A stretch of 64,000 bases of DNA from Liolophura sinensis (Eukaryota > Mollusca > Polyplacophora > Chitonida > Chitonidae): positions 19,145,717 through 19,209,716 of the forward strand of contig NC_088305.1 in NCBI RefSeq assembly GCF_032854445.1. The letters run 5' to 3'. Numbering within the stretch: the stretch's first letter is position 1; the number at the start of each line of letters is the position of its first letter. Below are positions 63,601 to 64,000 of this stretch, piece after piece. The translations under genes and the position numbers were made by a program. The notes below the pieces were generated by a model, which worked only from the letters and a program-made list of their open reading frames with translations, made no database searches and was not told the DNA's origin.

Positions 63601-64000
63601 TACTCTTAAGAATCACCCATCTCGAGATTAGGCCAACTAAAGCCTCCCACTTATAAAGGTTGAAAACTGAAAAGTTTTATTCGGTTCAGTTTAAGAGACA
63701 CTGTTCTTTACTGCACGTAAATACGTATCCATCCTCCAGATACTGCATTTGGTCTAAAATTTCGTCGATGGATAAGCTACGTAATTTTGTTCAGTTCTGA
63801 AAATTCTATTGCTCTTAGAAAGATAATTCCTAGAAATCTTAACTAATCCTATTTAATTCACAGGATTAACAAAATTCCCGAACGACTCTCACTCCATCCA
63901 CCTATCCCCTCACCATTCGGGTAAATTCAGAGAGAAAGAGACATGCACATGTGTATACATGCAGACTTACAGCTGTGAGGGCAGCGCTAAATCCTGCTGA
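9565..64000 (-). CDS. ITGAV/ITGA8-like: Integrin alpha subunit, RGD-receptor class (3' 28 exons; 5' end outside window)
   Basis: This is a cell-surface adhesion receptor subunit that pairs with an integrin beta chain and links matrix to cytoskeleton. Exons (high to low): 63971-64000, 58810-58858, 53799-53888, 43504-43548, 42563-42606, 41749-41802, 40962-41014, 38971-39076, 37666-37774, 36766-36863, 35093-35183, 34459-34504, 33211-33315, 32287-32342, 28736-28884, 27513-27647, 25474-25535, 24126-24273, 22068-22196, 21441-21520, 20334-20423, 17963-18062, 16300-16464, 14270-14425, 13540-13653, 12967-13071, 10919-11044, 9565-9678. All phases agree and the sum is 2,649 nt, 882 residues plus stop. 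Approximate domains in this numbering: propeller 1-272, thigh 273-420, calf-1 421-590, calf-2 591-803, membrane helix 822-845, tail 846-882. Motifs seen include YWQG, FG-GAP blades, PILNQ, CDIGNP, YELRN-GPSS and GFFKR. Resemblance to alpha-V/5/8 and PS2 is from memory of the family. The promoter and first exons are not in the window. Confidence 0.96.
10104..10520 (-). mobile_element. SINE-B, full length, minus strand
   Basis: On the minus strand it starts with GACTGGCCCTGATGGCACA and a tRNA-like head, and ends in (CACT)n. On the plus strand the landmarks are GGGTTTAACGTCGTACTTAA, CAGTCATATGACAACGA and CTATCCCCTTAATGCTGA. It is shared with 20911-21269. It lies in the intron between the tail and transmembrane exons and has an insertion near its head end. 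Confidence 0.82.
10552..10830. repeat. Minisatellite, 78-bp unit, ~3.5 copies
   Basis: Units begin ATCCCACCAGTCAATGGATA and contain GCAGCTGTTACGTAGCTGTC, spaced exactly 78 bp. Because 78 is divisible by three, frames remain open on both strands. It sits 90 bases downstream of the transmembrane exon. Confidence 0.9.
10919..11044 (-). CDS. Integrin alpha, exon 27 of window (transmembrane helix)
   Basis: A 42-codon phase 0-0 exon; acceptor GTACCAG, donor ATGCG|GTAAGT. It encodes [18 protein letters not shown], a short juxtamembrane stalk, then a hydrophobic run from IWIIAVAV through a Leu-rich block to LLLYA, the single membrane-spanning helix. Confidence 0.97.
11725..12966 (-). repeat. Splice-junction minisatellite, 48-bp unit, ~26 copies
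   Basis: In gene sense each unit is TTGTTTAAT|GTAAGTNTGA followed by TGNTTACATTGTCAGTTTC and TCTCCACAC. The first nine bases are the end of exon 12967-13071 and the next are its intron start, so each unit carries a donor. Some units are 45 bp (lacking three bases). Several have CCACAG instead of CCACAC. The 48-bp length keeps the exon frame open. Confidence 0.95.
12967..13071 (-). CDS. Integrin alpha, exon 26 of window (calf-2 membrane-proximal)
   Basis: A 35-codon phase 0-0 exon; acceptor TTTTGCAG, donor TTTAAT|GTAAGT. It reads [20 protein letters not shown] and [15 protein letters not shown]. The following ~1,240 bases are a 48-bp array in which each unit repeats the last ~9 nt of this exon plus the donor. 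Confidence 0.94.
13072..13539. other. Intron sequence, nothing further seen
   Basis: An intron between two calf-2 exons, AT-rich, without repeats that I can recognise. Confidence 0.5.
13540..13653 (-). CDS. Integrin alpha, exon 25 of window (calf-2 cysteine cluster)
   Basis: A 38-codon phase 0-0 exon; acceptor TTTTTACAG, donor CTTCAG|GTAAGA. It encodes [20 protein letters not shown] and then [17 protein letters not shown]. The C-x(4)-C-x(4)-C cluster is the conserved light-chain motif of integrin alpha subunits. Confidence 0.96.
13790..13965. repeat. Short minisatellite, ~28-bp unit (GTGTGCCTGGAGGAAACTAG)
   Basis: About six irregular units of CCAGTGTGCCTGGAGGAAAC / TAGTGAGC in the intron between the calf-2 exons at 13540-13653 and 14270-14425. 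The shared GGAGGAAAC word also occurs in the SINE-A core. Confidence 0.75.
14270..14425 (-). CDS. Integrin alpha, exon 24 of window (calf-2 insert with furin-type site)
   Basis: A 52-codon phase 0-0 exon; acceptor TTTTTTAG, donor ACGA|GTGAGT. It is a highly charged segment ([10 protein letters not shown]..., [15 protein letters not shown]) lying where other alpha chains are cut into heavy and light chains. RERR before A fits R-x-x-R, so cleavage is plausible. The cut chains would stay joined by a disulfide through the cysteines of the next exon. Confidence 0.93.
14664..15209 (-). mobile_element. Foldback MITE, copy 2
   Basis: The inverse-orientation counterpart of 6440-6971, bounded by CATAAAAATGATGCCAAAAT / CAGATGAAAGAGTG and the complementary CACTCTTTCATCTGAAC..CATTTTTATG. 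The arms share TATGGTGGGTATTTGGGACC. It is intronic, with no coding capacity. Confidence 0.78.
15210..16049. other. Intron sequence, no gene recognised
   Basis: Part of the intron before exon 14270-14425. There is a CA/CC-rich patch near 15655-15705 (ACCCCACCACCCCTCAACCC). No repeats of known type. Confidence 0.4.
16050..16228 (+). mobile_element. SINE-A lacking tRNA head
   Basis: Complete core and tail: ATGCTGGCTTCCTCTGCAGC, GGAAGGTCTGTCAGCAACCT, GGTTTCCCCCGGGCTCTGCC, GTATGGCGTAAAACACTAAT and (AAAT)n. It sits 70 bases downstream of exon 16300-16464. Confidence 0.88.
16300..16464 (-). CDS. Integrin alpha, exon 23 of window (calf-2)
   Basis: A 55-codon phase 0-0 exon; acceptor TTTGTAG, donor TCT|GTAAGT. 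It starts [20 protein letters not shown], continues through a TLTTPP loop, and ends [13 protein letters not shown]-x-GPSS...L-x-WP is conserved in calf-2. Confidence 0.96.
16758..16904 (+). mobile_element. SINE-A fragment
   Basis: Core and 3' part only: CGTAAGTGGGAAGGCC, GCAACCTGCGG-type region, CACCATAATGCTGGCCGC, GTATGGCGTAAAAC. Head and final tail are lost. Confidence 0.82.
17281..17962 (-). repeat. Splice-junction minisatellite, 37-bp unit, ~19 copies
   Basis: The gene-sense unit is TGGTCCATTTGTACGAG|GTA followed by GGCAACCGATGGTACTT. Its first 17 bases equal the end of exon 17963-18062 and it continues into the intron start. Phase-locked at 37 bp from 17301 to 17967 (18 intervals). The three long plus-strand frames are artefacts of the non-triplet period. 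Confidence 0.96.
17963..18062 (-). CDS. Integrin alpha, exon 22 of window (start of calf-2)
   Basis: A 100-nt exon, acceptor TTTCCAG, donor CGAG|GTAGGC. It completes Gly, then [20 protein letters not shown] and [13 protein letters not shown]. GPxVxHxYE followed by LRNLGPSS in the next exon is a strong RGD-class signature. The last ~17 nt and donor are repeated 19 times in the next 680 bases. Confidence 0.95.
18133..18412. mobile_element. MITE-like element with inverted ends (family D)
   Basis: Left end AATTCTTCAACCTTATT, right end GAAAAGGTTGAATTT, with AT-rich interior containing CTTTTTGTGAAGGAAGGCAG. Similar elements with related ends are at 24752-24949, 33688-33893, 35277-35484, 39450-39609 and 51904-52112. 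Confidence 0.6.
18474..18738 (+). mobile_element. SINE-A, full length
   Basis: The head CCTCCGTGGCTCAGTTGGTT (A-box-like) and GTGAGTTTAAGTCC (B-box-like), then core GCTTCCTCTCCGGCCGTACA, CACCATAATGCTGGCC, TACGGCGTAAAACACCAATC and (AAAT)n. Confidence 0.92.
18905..19320. repeat. Composite minisatellite, ~59-bp unit with (TATC)n, 7 copies
   Basis: Each unit is TATCTATCTATCTGATTAGT, GTTTATTTAAGACTATATGT, CATGTGATGGGGACCAATA. The TATC run varies from two to four. GATTAGTGTTTA resembles the SINE-A tail GATTGGTGTTTTA. Confidence 0.9.
19320..19790. repeat. SINE-core-derived satellite, ~90-bp unit, ~5 copies
   Basis: Units read AATATTATGGTGGAAGTAAA, ACGGGCAAAAACCAACGACC, ATCCGCAGGTTGCTAGAAGA, TCTTCCCACTTACGGTCGGA. 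This follows the minus strand of the SINE-A core word for word with small changes. Confidence 0.85.
20140..20190. repeat. AT-rich palindromic microsatellite
   Basis: AATAATAATAATATAATAAT with its near-complement TATTATAATATAATATTG forms a short self-complementary tract in the intron 150 bases downstream of exon 20334-20423. Confidence 0.7.
20334..20423 (-). CDS. Integrin alpha, exon 21 of window (end of calf-1)
   Basis: A 90-nt exon, acceptor GATTTCAG, donor ATGG|GTGAGG. It reads [20 protein letters not shown] then EAIADLDLN and two bases of Gly. The V-x-A-x-A-D-L-x-L-x-G ending marks the calf-1/calf-2 border in this family. Confidence 0.94.
20911..21269 (-). mobile_element. SINE-B, full length, minus strand
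   Basis: Second copy of the element at 10104-10520: GGGGTTTAACGTCGTACTTA, CAGTCATATGACGACGAGG, CTCTATCCCCTTCATGCTGA, GACTTAACCCAGGATTGACC and GCTATCGGGGCCAGTC. Minus-sense GGCCCCGATAGCACAG and GGTCAATCCTGGG look like tRNA A and B boxes. Confidence 0.85.
21441..21520 (-). CDS. Integrin alpha, exon 20 of window (calf-1)
   Basis: An 80-nt exon, acceptor GCTTCAG, donor AACAG|GTGAGT, ending in phase 2. It encodes [20 protein letters not shown] and FDALVN, a calf-1 strand pair with one sequon (NGS). Confidence 0.94.
22068..22196 (-). CDS. Integrin alpha, exon 19 of window (calf-1, CDIGNP)
   Basis: A 43-codon phase 0-0 exon; acceptor TTGTCAG, donor AGG|GTATGT. It includes [26 protein letters not shown] and DSFKRPNRR. 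CDxGNP is a hallmark of calf-1. The exon begins GTGAGC right after CAG, so its start resembles a 5' splice site. Confidence 0.95.
22197..23130. other. Intron sequence, no feature recognised
   Basis: AT-rich intron upstream (in gene sense) of exon 22068-22196. No repeat or coding signal seen. Confidence 0.45.
23131..24045. repeat. Minisatellite, 14-bp unit (ACTGCTTATTGTCA), ~65 copies
   Basis: The unit ATTGTCAACTGCTT varies with CC/AA/TA after TGT and CTTA/CCTA. It begins 80 bases beyond the donor of exon 24126-24273. The plus-strand [14 protein letters not shown] frames are repeat translation. Confidence 0.95.
24126..24273 (-). CDS. Integrin alpha, exon 18 of window (calf-1)
   Basis: Acceptor TTGGCAG, donor CAGT|GTGAGT. 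It encodes a beta-sandwich segment with [20 protein letters not shown] and [19 protein letters not shown]-x-GEDAxExxLxxxLP is the conserved calf-1 strand pattern. One sequon (NKT). Ends in phase 0. Confidence 0.96.
24752..24949. mobile_element. MITE-like element, family D
   Basis: Begins AATTACTCCATCATTTCGCA and ends AAACGTTGAAGAATT. The interior CATTTTTAATTTGATTATGG and TTTCAGGGCTTCGCAAAAAG is shared with 33688-33893. Confidence 0.6.
25074..25345 (+). mobile_element. SINE-A, full length
   Basis: Head GGCCTACGTGGCTCAGTTGG with GCGCGCTAGCGCAGCATACT, then CTTCCTCTCTGGCC, GTTTCCCCCTGGGCTCTGCC, TGAAATATTCTTGAGTACGG and CACCAATCAAATAAAT. The B-box region is slightly deleted. Confidence 0.92.
25474..25535 (-). 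CDS. Integrin alpha, exon 17 of window (start of calf-1)
   Basis: A 62-nt exon, acceptor GCTCAG, donor CCAC|GTGAGT, phase 2. It encodes [20 protein letters not shown], matching the family motif ILxxCGxDNxCxPDL that opens calf-1. Confidence 0.96.
25912..27512 (-). repeat. Splice-junction minisatellite, 43-bp unit, ~37 copies
   Basis: The gene-sense unit is CAATACATTCCAACCTCAGT, GAGAACCCAG|GTGAGTTC, TCAAC. The first 30 bases encode [10 protein letters not shown], the end of exon 27513-27647; the rest is the donor and intron start. Units next to the exon are nearly identical; those near 25912-26150 are strongly diverged. Confidence 0.97.
27513..27647 (-). CDS. Integrin alpha, exon 16 of window (thigh, penta-Arg insert)
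   Basis: A phase 0-0 exon of 45 codons; acceptor GGTTCAG, donor CCCAG|GTGAGT. It reads [16 protein letters not shown], then [20 protein letters not shown] and TSVRTQ. RDKLTP and PILNQ are strong thigh landmarks. Five consecutive arginines before D are unusual and could be cut by a proprotein convertase. The last ~30 nt and the donor are repeated about 37 times in the following intron. Confidence 0.96.
28208..28363 (+). mobile_element. SINE-A lacking head
   Basis: CCCGTACATGGGAAGGTCTG, CAGCAACCTGCGGATGGTCG, CATAATGCTGGCCGCCATTG, GAGTACGGCGTAAAACACCA, (AAAT)n. Confidence 0.9.
28736..28884 (-). CDS. Integrin alpha, exon 15 of window (thigh)
   Basis: A 149-nt exon with acceptor TTTTCAG and donor AAG|GTGAGA. 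It encodes [20 protein letters not shown], a serine-rich middle, and [13 protein letters not shown]. The W-x-L-D...RRAFYL core and a sequon NLT are visible. Ends in phase 0 at Lys. Confidence 0.95.
29155..29225 (-). mobile_element. SINE-A tail (minus) at the edge of the satellite
   Basis: TTTTATTTATTTGTTTGATT, GGAGTTTTATGCC and GGATGGCAGCGAGCATTAAG are a diverged minus-strand SINE-A 3' end that runs straight into the tandem array. Confidence 0.75.
29221..31915. repeat. SINE-core-derived satellite, ~64-bp unit, ~42 copies
   Basis: Unit: AGCATTAGGGTGGGAGGAAA, TTGGGGAACCCACAACCATC, TGCAGGTTGACTGGAGGGGA, AGCT. It matches the minus strand of SINE-A from CAGCATTATGGTGGGAGGAAAC to GAGAGGAAGCCAGC, with the middle shortened. 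It is the largest array in the window and lies in the thigh-domain intron 28885-32286. Open frames on both strands are array products. Confidence 0.95.
32287..32342 (-). CDS. Integrin alpha, exon 14 of window (thigh)
   Basis: A 56-nt exon with acceptor TCTCAG and donor TTAT|GTAAGT. It completes Cys and encodes [18 protein letters not shown], ending one base into Tyr. The I-x-x-C-x-x-Y-x-G pattern matches the second thigh strand of the family. Confidence 0.93.
32555..32760. repeat. Minisatellite, 21-bp unit (GAGCAGTAACAAGCTGTATC)
   Basis: About nine units of CAAGCTGTATCTGAGCAGTA in the intron between exons 33211-33315 and 32287-32342. Confidence 0.88.
33211..33315 (-). CDS. Integrin alpha, exon 13 of window (start of thigh)
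   Basis: Acceptor TTTTCAG, donor ACATG|GTAGGT. It encodes [20 protein letters not shown] and then [14 protein letters not shown] with the first two bases of Cys. The R-x-V-x-V-x-A-S-L start and the C-x(9)-C spacing fit the beginning of the thigh domain. The nearer GTCACA was rejected because it breaks phase and loses the second Cys. Confidence 0.94.
33688..33893. mobile_element. MITE-like element, family D
   Basis: Ends AATTCCTCAACCTTTT and AAAAAAGTTCAAGAATT form a ~16-bp imperfect inverted repeat around a 206-bp AT-rich body with no coding capacity. Confidence 0.65.
33970..34025. repeat. (GTCT)n / GTTT microsatellite
   Basis: TTTGTCTCTTTGTCTGTCTG and TTTGTCTGTCTGTCTGTTTG run for about 55 bases. 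Confidence 0.9.
34139..34220. repeat. Direct duplication of ~41 bp
   Basis: ATCATAGAAAAGGCTGTTAT and CTAACTTGTACATGTACACT occur twice in tandem directly before the 26-bp junction array. Confidence 0.85.
34218..34458 (-). repeat. Splice-junction minisatellite, 26-bp unit, ~9 copies plus the exon
   Basis: Gene-sense unit: ACAAAGCCATTTTTCTCAG|G then TAAGTG. Nineteen bases copy the end of exon 34459-34504 and seven copy the intron start. Because the exon ends in a pyrimidine run plus CAG, each junction reads TTTTTCTCAG|GTAAGT, an acceptor fused to a donor. Two units have a mutated donor (GGAAAG). Confidence 0.95.
34459..34504 (-). CDS. Integrin alpha, exon 12 of window (last propeller blade, [13 protein letters not shown])
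   Basis: A 46-nt exon, acceptor GTTGTAG, donor CTCAG|GTAAGT, phase 2. It completes Asp and reads [14 protein letters not shown], the GAP half of the last blade. The exon ends ATTTTTCTCAG, which itself looks like a 3' splice site. A 26-bp array of copies of this exon end and donor follows immediately. Confidence 0.95.
34505..35092. other. Intron with GC donor, no repeats recognised
   Basis: The intron that begins GCTAGT at 35092 and ends GTTGTAG before exon 34459-34504. Apart from a T-run near 34915 nothing is seen. Confidence 0.6.
35093..35183 (-). CDS. Integrin alpha, exon 11 of window (propeller; GC donor)
   Basis: Encodes [20 protein letters not shown] and then [10 protein letters not shown] plus one base of Asp, the fourth calcium loop. 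The only boundary that restores the family motif DKNxYPDLLVG is CCAG|GCTAGT, a GC donor. The downstream GT (GCTA|GTATAC) would put TAG in frame or break the phase. Acceptor CAACAG. Confidence 0.93.
35277..35600. mobile_element. MITE-like elements, family D (one whole, one partial)
   Basis: AAATTGTCAACCTTTTC to ACAGTTGAAGAATT (35277-35484) has inverted ends. It is followed by a partial copy containing CTTTGGAATCAAAACTTCAT and TCTAGGGCTTGGCATGAACT. Confidence 0.55.
35860..36668. repeat. Minisatellite, 39-bp unit, ~20 copies
   Basis: Unit: CCTGGCTGTCACAGTATACG, TGACCACAGCCCTGCAGAG. It is 39 bp (13 codons) without stops, so several frames on both strands stay open for 266-299 codons. It lies 100 bases downstream of exon 36766-36863 and does not include its junction. 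Confidence 0.96.
36766..36863 (-). CDS. Integrin alpha, exon 10 of window (propeller, [10 protein letters not shown])
   Basis: Acceptor GTGGACAG, donor CAG|GTGAAC. It encodes [20 protein letters not shown] and [13 protein letters not shown], the canonical GAP half of the blade and the V-Y-L-Y-H-G strand. It starts with two bases of Asp and ends in phase 0. Confidence 0.97.
37012..37251 (-). mobile_element. SINE-A, near full length, minus
   Basis: TTATTTGATTGGTGTGTTAC, CTCAAGCCTATTTCTCTCAT, GGAGGAAACCAGGCAGACCC, GAGCTGGACTTGAACACATT and GTGCTAACCTCCTCAGC, i.e. tail, core and tRNA head in minus orientation. Confidence 0.9.
37388..37640 (-). mobile_element. SINE-A, near full length, minus
   Basis: TTTATTTGATGGGTGTTTAC, GCCGTACTCAAGAATATTTC, AACCGGGCAGAGCCCTGGGG, CTCCTGGGTCATTGTGACGT, CTAACCCCCTCAGCCACGGA. 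It ends 26 bases before exon 37666-37774 and may contribute to the intron's 5' region. Confidence 0.92.
37666..37774 (-). CDS. Integrin alpha, exon 9 of window (propeller, Ca loop GDINLDGYE)
   Basis: A 109-nt exon with acceptor TTTCCAG and donor GAAG|GTGGGA, ending in phase 1. It contains [19 protein letters not shown]: an FG motif followed by a D-I-N-L-D-G-Y-E-D calcium loop whose last Asp is split with the next exon. Confidence 0.96.
37775..38970. other. Intron, no repeats recognised
   Basis: Between propeller exons. A short inverted pair is seen near 38490-38600 (GAAACTGGACAGTCTGACAA and CATCAGACTGTACAGTTTTG); otherwise nothing. Confidence 0.4.
38971..39076 (-). CDS. Integrin alpha, exon 8 of window (propeller, DDIVVGAP)
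   Basis: Acceptor CTTCTTCAG, donor AAG|GTACGA. It completes the Gly of the calcium loop and reads [11 protein letters not shown], ending a blade, then a linker rich in Ser, Tyr and Lys with the strand GRIYVFYQ. Ends in phase 0. Confidence 0.95.
39118..39328 (+). mobile_element. SINE-A, partial head
   Basis: GTGAGTTCAAATCCAGCTCA (B-box side), CTTCCTCTCCAGCC, GTTACCCCCGGGCTTTGCC, AGCGTAAAACACCAATCAAA. Confidence 0.88.
39450..39609. mobile_element. MITE-like element, family D (short copy)
   Basis: AATTCCTCAACCTTTTGCCA at one end and GGCTGGAGAATTAC at the other, with CAATTTCAGGGCTTTACAAG inside, matching 33688-33893 with a deletion. Confidence 0.55.
39722..39842 (-). mobile_element. SINE-A 3' half, minus
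   Basis: ATGATTGGTGTTTTACACTG, CATTAGGGTGGGAGGAAACC, AAACCCACGACCATGCACAG. Confidence 0.85.
40018..40263 (+). mobile_element. SINE-A, near full length
   Basis: GCACGATTGCAGCATAATGA, GTGAGTTCAAGTCCAGATCA, GGATTTCCCCCGGGCTCTGC, ATAATGCTGGCCGGCATCGT, ATTCTTGAGTACGGCATAAA. Confidence 0.9.
40264..40837. other. Intron, nothing recognised
   Basis: Between SINE copies in the intron joining exons 40962-41014 and 38971-39076. No coding or RNA signal. Confidence 0.4.
40838..40930 (+). mobile_element. SINE-A tail
   Basis: TCCTCCCAAGATAATGCTGG, TAAGTGAAATATTTTTGAGT, AAACACCAATCAAATAAATA. Confidence 0.85.
40962..41014 (-). CDS. Integrin alpha, exon 7 of window (propeller, Ca-binding DLNGDG)
   Basis: A 53-nt exon encoding [17 protein letters not shown] plus two bases of Gly. 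It holds the FG motif (SYFGYSVA) and the start of a DxNxDGxxD calcium loop completed in the next exon. Acceptor CGTCAG, donor ATGG|GTAAGT, phase 2. Confidence 0.95.
41455..41748 (-). repeat. Splice-junction minisatellite, 56-bp unit, 5 copies plus the exon end
   Basis: CCTCATCCCC starts at 41468, 41524, 41580, 41636 and 41692. The true exon donor site, CCTGATCTCC, falls at 41748, exactly the next step. In gene sense each unit has GGCCATCTCTGGGGATGAG|G then TATGTGCAGG, a diverged copy of the exon end (TTTCTGGAGATCAG) and its donor. Confidence 0.9.
41749..41802 (-). CDS. Integrin alpha, exon 6 of window (propeller, N-glycosylation sites)
   Basis: A 54-nt phase 0-0 exon encoding [18 protein letters not shown] with two N-glycosylation sequons (NLT, NIS). 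Acceptor TTTTTAG, donor CAG|GTACGC. Its donor falls exactly in register with a 56-bp tandem array that occupies the start of the next intron, so the array units resemble the end of this exon. Confidence 0.94.
41803..42562. other. Intron with a dispersed repeat
   Basis: GTAATTTATGGTATTTAATA and GCAAAACCTGAGCTCA near 42340-42440 recur at 45790-45880, and a weaker piece is near 42180-42260. It is an uncharacterised dispersed repeat without coding capacity. Confidence 0.5.
42563..42606 (-). CDS. Integrin alpha, exon 5 of window (propeller, VVGVPRG)
   Basis: A 44-nt exon with acceptor CTGACAG and donor AAG|GTAAGT. It encodes [14 protein letters not shown], the GAP half of the FG-GAP repeat begun in the preceding exon. 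It ends in phase 0. Confidence 0.94.
42650..43365 (+). mobile_element. SINE-A interrupted by a minisatellite
   Basis: The head side GTGAGTTCAAGTCCAGCTCA is at 42655-42690 and the tail side CCAGCATAATACTGGCTGTC .. AAATATTCTTGAGTACGACA is at 43285-43365. Between them lies the array 42780-43255. Confidence 0.7.
42780..43255. repeat. Minisatellite, ~24-bp unit (ACTTACATGTACACTTACTT)
   Basis: About 20 units of TACATGTACACTTACTTCAT / GCACACT. In gene sense nearly every 12 bases reads GTAAGTGTACATG, so the intron carries some 40 GTAAGT words. Confidence 0.93.
43504..43548 (-). CDS. Integrin alpha, exon 4 of window (propeller Ca loop)
   Basis: A 45-nt exon with acceptor TTGTGCAG and donor GATG|GTAAAT. 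It reads [14 protein letters not shown] and then a split Asp. This is the FG motif plus the first acidic cation-binding loop (E-F-T-G-D-E-S-D-D). It follows the largest intron in the window (10.2 kb). Confidence 0.95.
43820..45570. repeat. Satellite, 104-bp unit, ~16-17 copies
   Basis: Unit: GGTTTCTTTAGAAAGTTGGC, TGATATCTTACTGGAACTCT, TCATGCACATGTAATCTAAT, TTCAGCAGCAAAAAGAAATA, TTTTTATGACTTTTATTTTT. Copies are nearly identical, implying recent spread. A single diverged relative of the unit is seen near 61660-61745. Confidence 0.96.
45571..46244. other. Intron, dispersed repeat copy
   Basis: Contains the second copy of the dispersed repeat with GTAATTCATGGTATTTAATA (about 45790-45940). No gene. 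Confidence 0.45.
46245..46465 (-). mobile_element. SINE-A, minus
   Basis: TTTGATTGGCGTTTTACGCC, GTACTCAAGAATATTTCACT, GTACGGCTGGAGAGGAAGCC, GAGCTGGATTTGAACTCATA. The head is truncated. Confidence 0.9.
46466..47717. other. Intron, nothing recognised
   Basis: Open frame 47234-47515 has no splice context or family resemblance. There is a short C-run/A-run near 47115-47140. Confidence 0.4.
47718..48195. repeat. Minisatellite, 42-bp unit, ~11 copies
   Basis: Unit: TTCCCTATTACAAAACCCAC, CCAATATAAAAGTCATACAC, AC. It diverges towards 47718. It is 42 bp (14 codons), so frames are open on both strands. Confidence 0.9.
48196..50695. other. Intron; one unexplained minus-strand open frame
   Basis: No repeats of the known families. 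The longest non-repeat frame in the window (49954-50355, minus, 133 codons) lies here. It has no recognisable domain and no clear splice sites, so I do not call it a gene. A poly-A run is at about 48706. Confidence 0.4.
50710..50755. repeat. (CA)n(TA)n microsatellite
   Basis: ACATGTACACACACACACAC followed by ACCCACACACATATATATAT. Confidence 0.92.
50884..51165 (-). mobile_element. SINE-A, full length, minus
   Basis: TTATTTGATTGGTGTTTTAC, GCCGTACTCAAGGTTATTTC, GGCAGACCTTCCCACGTATG, CATGGGCTGGACTTGAACTC, CTAACCCCCTTGGCCACTAT; an extra ~30 bp duplication lies in the head (GGATCATTGCACTGTAACCT / GGGTCACTGCATCGCAATAG). Confidence 0.9.
51166..53798. other. Intron, mostly unannotated; one family D element
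   Basis: 51904-52112 carries AATCTTCAGCCTTTTCAACC at one end and GTGACTGAAAAGGCC at the other, matching family D and sharing GATGCAAGCTTCATAAAACT with 35390. The rest is AT-rich without features. Confidence 0.45.
53799..53888 (-). CDS. Integrin alpha, exon 3 of window (propeller, DDSYMG)
   Basis: Acceptor TTCTCAG, donor ATGG|GTGAGT; starts with two bases of a split Gly and ends in phase 1. It encodes [13 protein letters not shown], a lysine-, serine- and acid-rich loop, then EDDSYM, which leads into the next FG-GAP blade (GFSSAVGEF). The DDSYLG-type motif is conserved in RGD-class alpha chains. Confidence 0.95.
54225..54365. repeat. Degenerate ~11-bp repeat (GAGGTGTACCT)
   Basis: GAGGTGTATCTGAGGTGTAC and related words recur about ten times with irregular spacing. 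Confidence 0.6.
54742..54855 (-). mobile_element. SINE-A 3' half, minus, diverged
   Basis: GTGCTCAAGAATATTTCGTG, CATTATGGTGGGAGGAAACC, ACGACCATCCGCAGGTTGCC. Confidence 0.82.
54856..55269. other. Intron, nothing assigned
   Basis: A 74-codon minus frame at 54905-55126 was examined as a possible integrin exon and rejected: the phases of the flanking exons already join without it. Confidence 0.5.
55270..57440. repeat. Satellite, 52-bp unit, ~40 copies with higher-order structure
   Basis: Unit: TTGGAATCAAAGCAATTAAC, AGTCCTCGTATTTACTGCAC, TTCACCTACAGC. A 75-bp variant containing GTTGGATTTTTGGATCTCAA occurs near 55264, 56330, 56612, 57206 and 57387. Blocks starting at 56216, 56499 and 57094 repeat at 283 and 595 bp (4x52+75 and 10x52+75), so segmental duplication acted on top of unit duplication. 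Confidence 0.95.
57441..58809. other. Intron, nothing recognised
   Basis: AT-rich with T-runs near 57670 and 58610. No repeat family or coding signal seen. Confidence 0.4.
58810..58858 (-). CDS. Integrin alpha, exon 2 of window (propeller, YWQG strand)
   Basis: Acceptor TTTCAG, donor AAG|GTAAGC, ending in phase 1. It encodes [16 protein letters not shown] and the first base of G. The G-S-W-Y-W-Q-G signature matches the strand that closes a blade in alpha-V/5-type propellers. It lies 5.1 kb from exon 1 and 4.9 kb from exon 3, in repeat-filled introns. Confidence 0.95.
59200..60085. repeat. Minisatellite, ~21-23 bp unit, with ~130-170 bp higher-order copies
   Basis: GGAGGAAACTAGCCATAGCT units, with larger blocks containing ACTACATGTAACCACAGCAT and GTAGACAGCATGGCGACTTG at about 59391, 59525 and 59694. 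The left edge (TTTTTCACTTTTATCATAAC, GGTCAGCTTAATGGTTGGAG) is a degenerate minus-strand SINE-A, suggesting the array grew from its GGAGGAAAC word. Confidence 0.85.
60307..60565 (-). mobile_element. SINE-A, full length, minus
   Basis: (TTTA)n, GATCGGTGTTTTACGCCGTA, CACGACCATCCGCAGGTTGA, CCACGTACGGCCGGAGAGGA, GCTGGACTTGAACTCACAGC, CGCTGCGCTAGCGCACTAAC. Confidence 0.93.
60566..63404. other. Intron, mostly unannotated
   Basis: Contains a (GTGT)n patch at 61798, a single relative of the 104-bp satellite unit near 61660-61745 and a C-run followed by A-run at about 63107-63132. A 112-codon plus frame (61798-62136) has no recognisable domain. Confidence 0.4.
63405..63515 (+). mobile_element. SINE-A tail, diverged
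   Basis: GGTTTCCTCCCATCACAATG, CTGTATAAGTGGCATTAAAC, an AT-rich insertion, then CACCAAGCAAATAAATAAAT. Confidence 0.75.
63971..64000 (-). CDS. Integrin alpha, exon 1 of window (partial, propeller)
   Basis: Only the last 30 nt are inside the window, reading [10 protein letters not shown], followed by a GTAAGT donor in phase 0. In integrins this stretch (CxAGFSxxFT) lies just before the [13 protein letters not shown] strand found in the next exon, which supports the join. The exon continues beyond the right edge. Confidence 0.9.
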
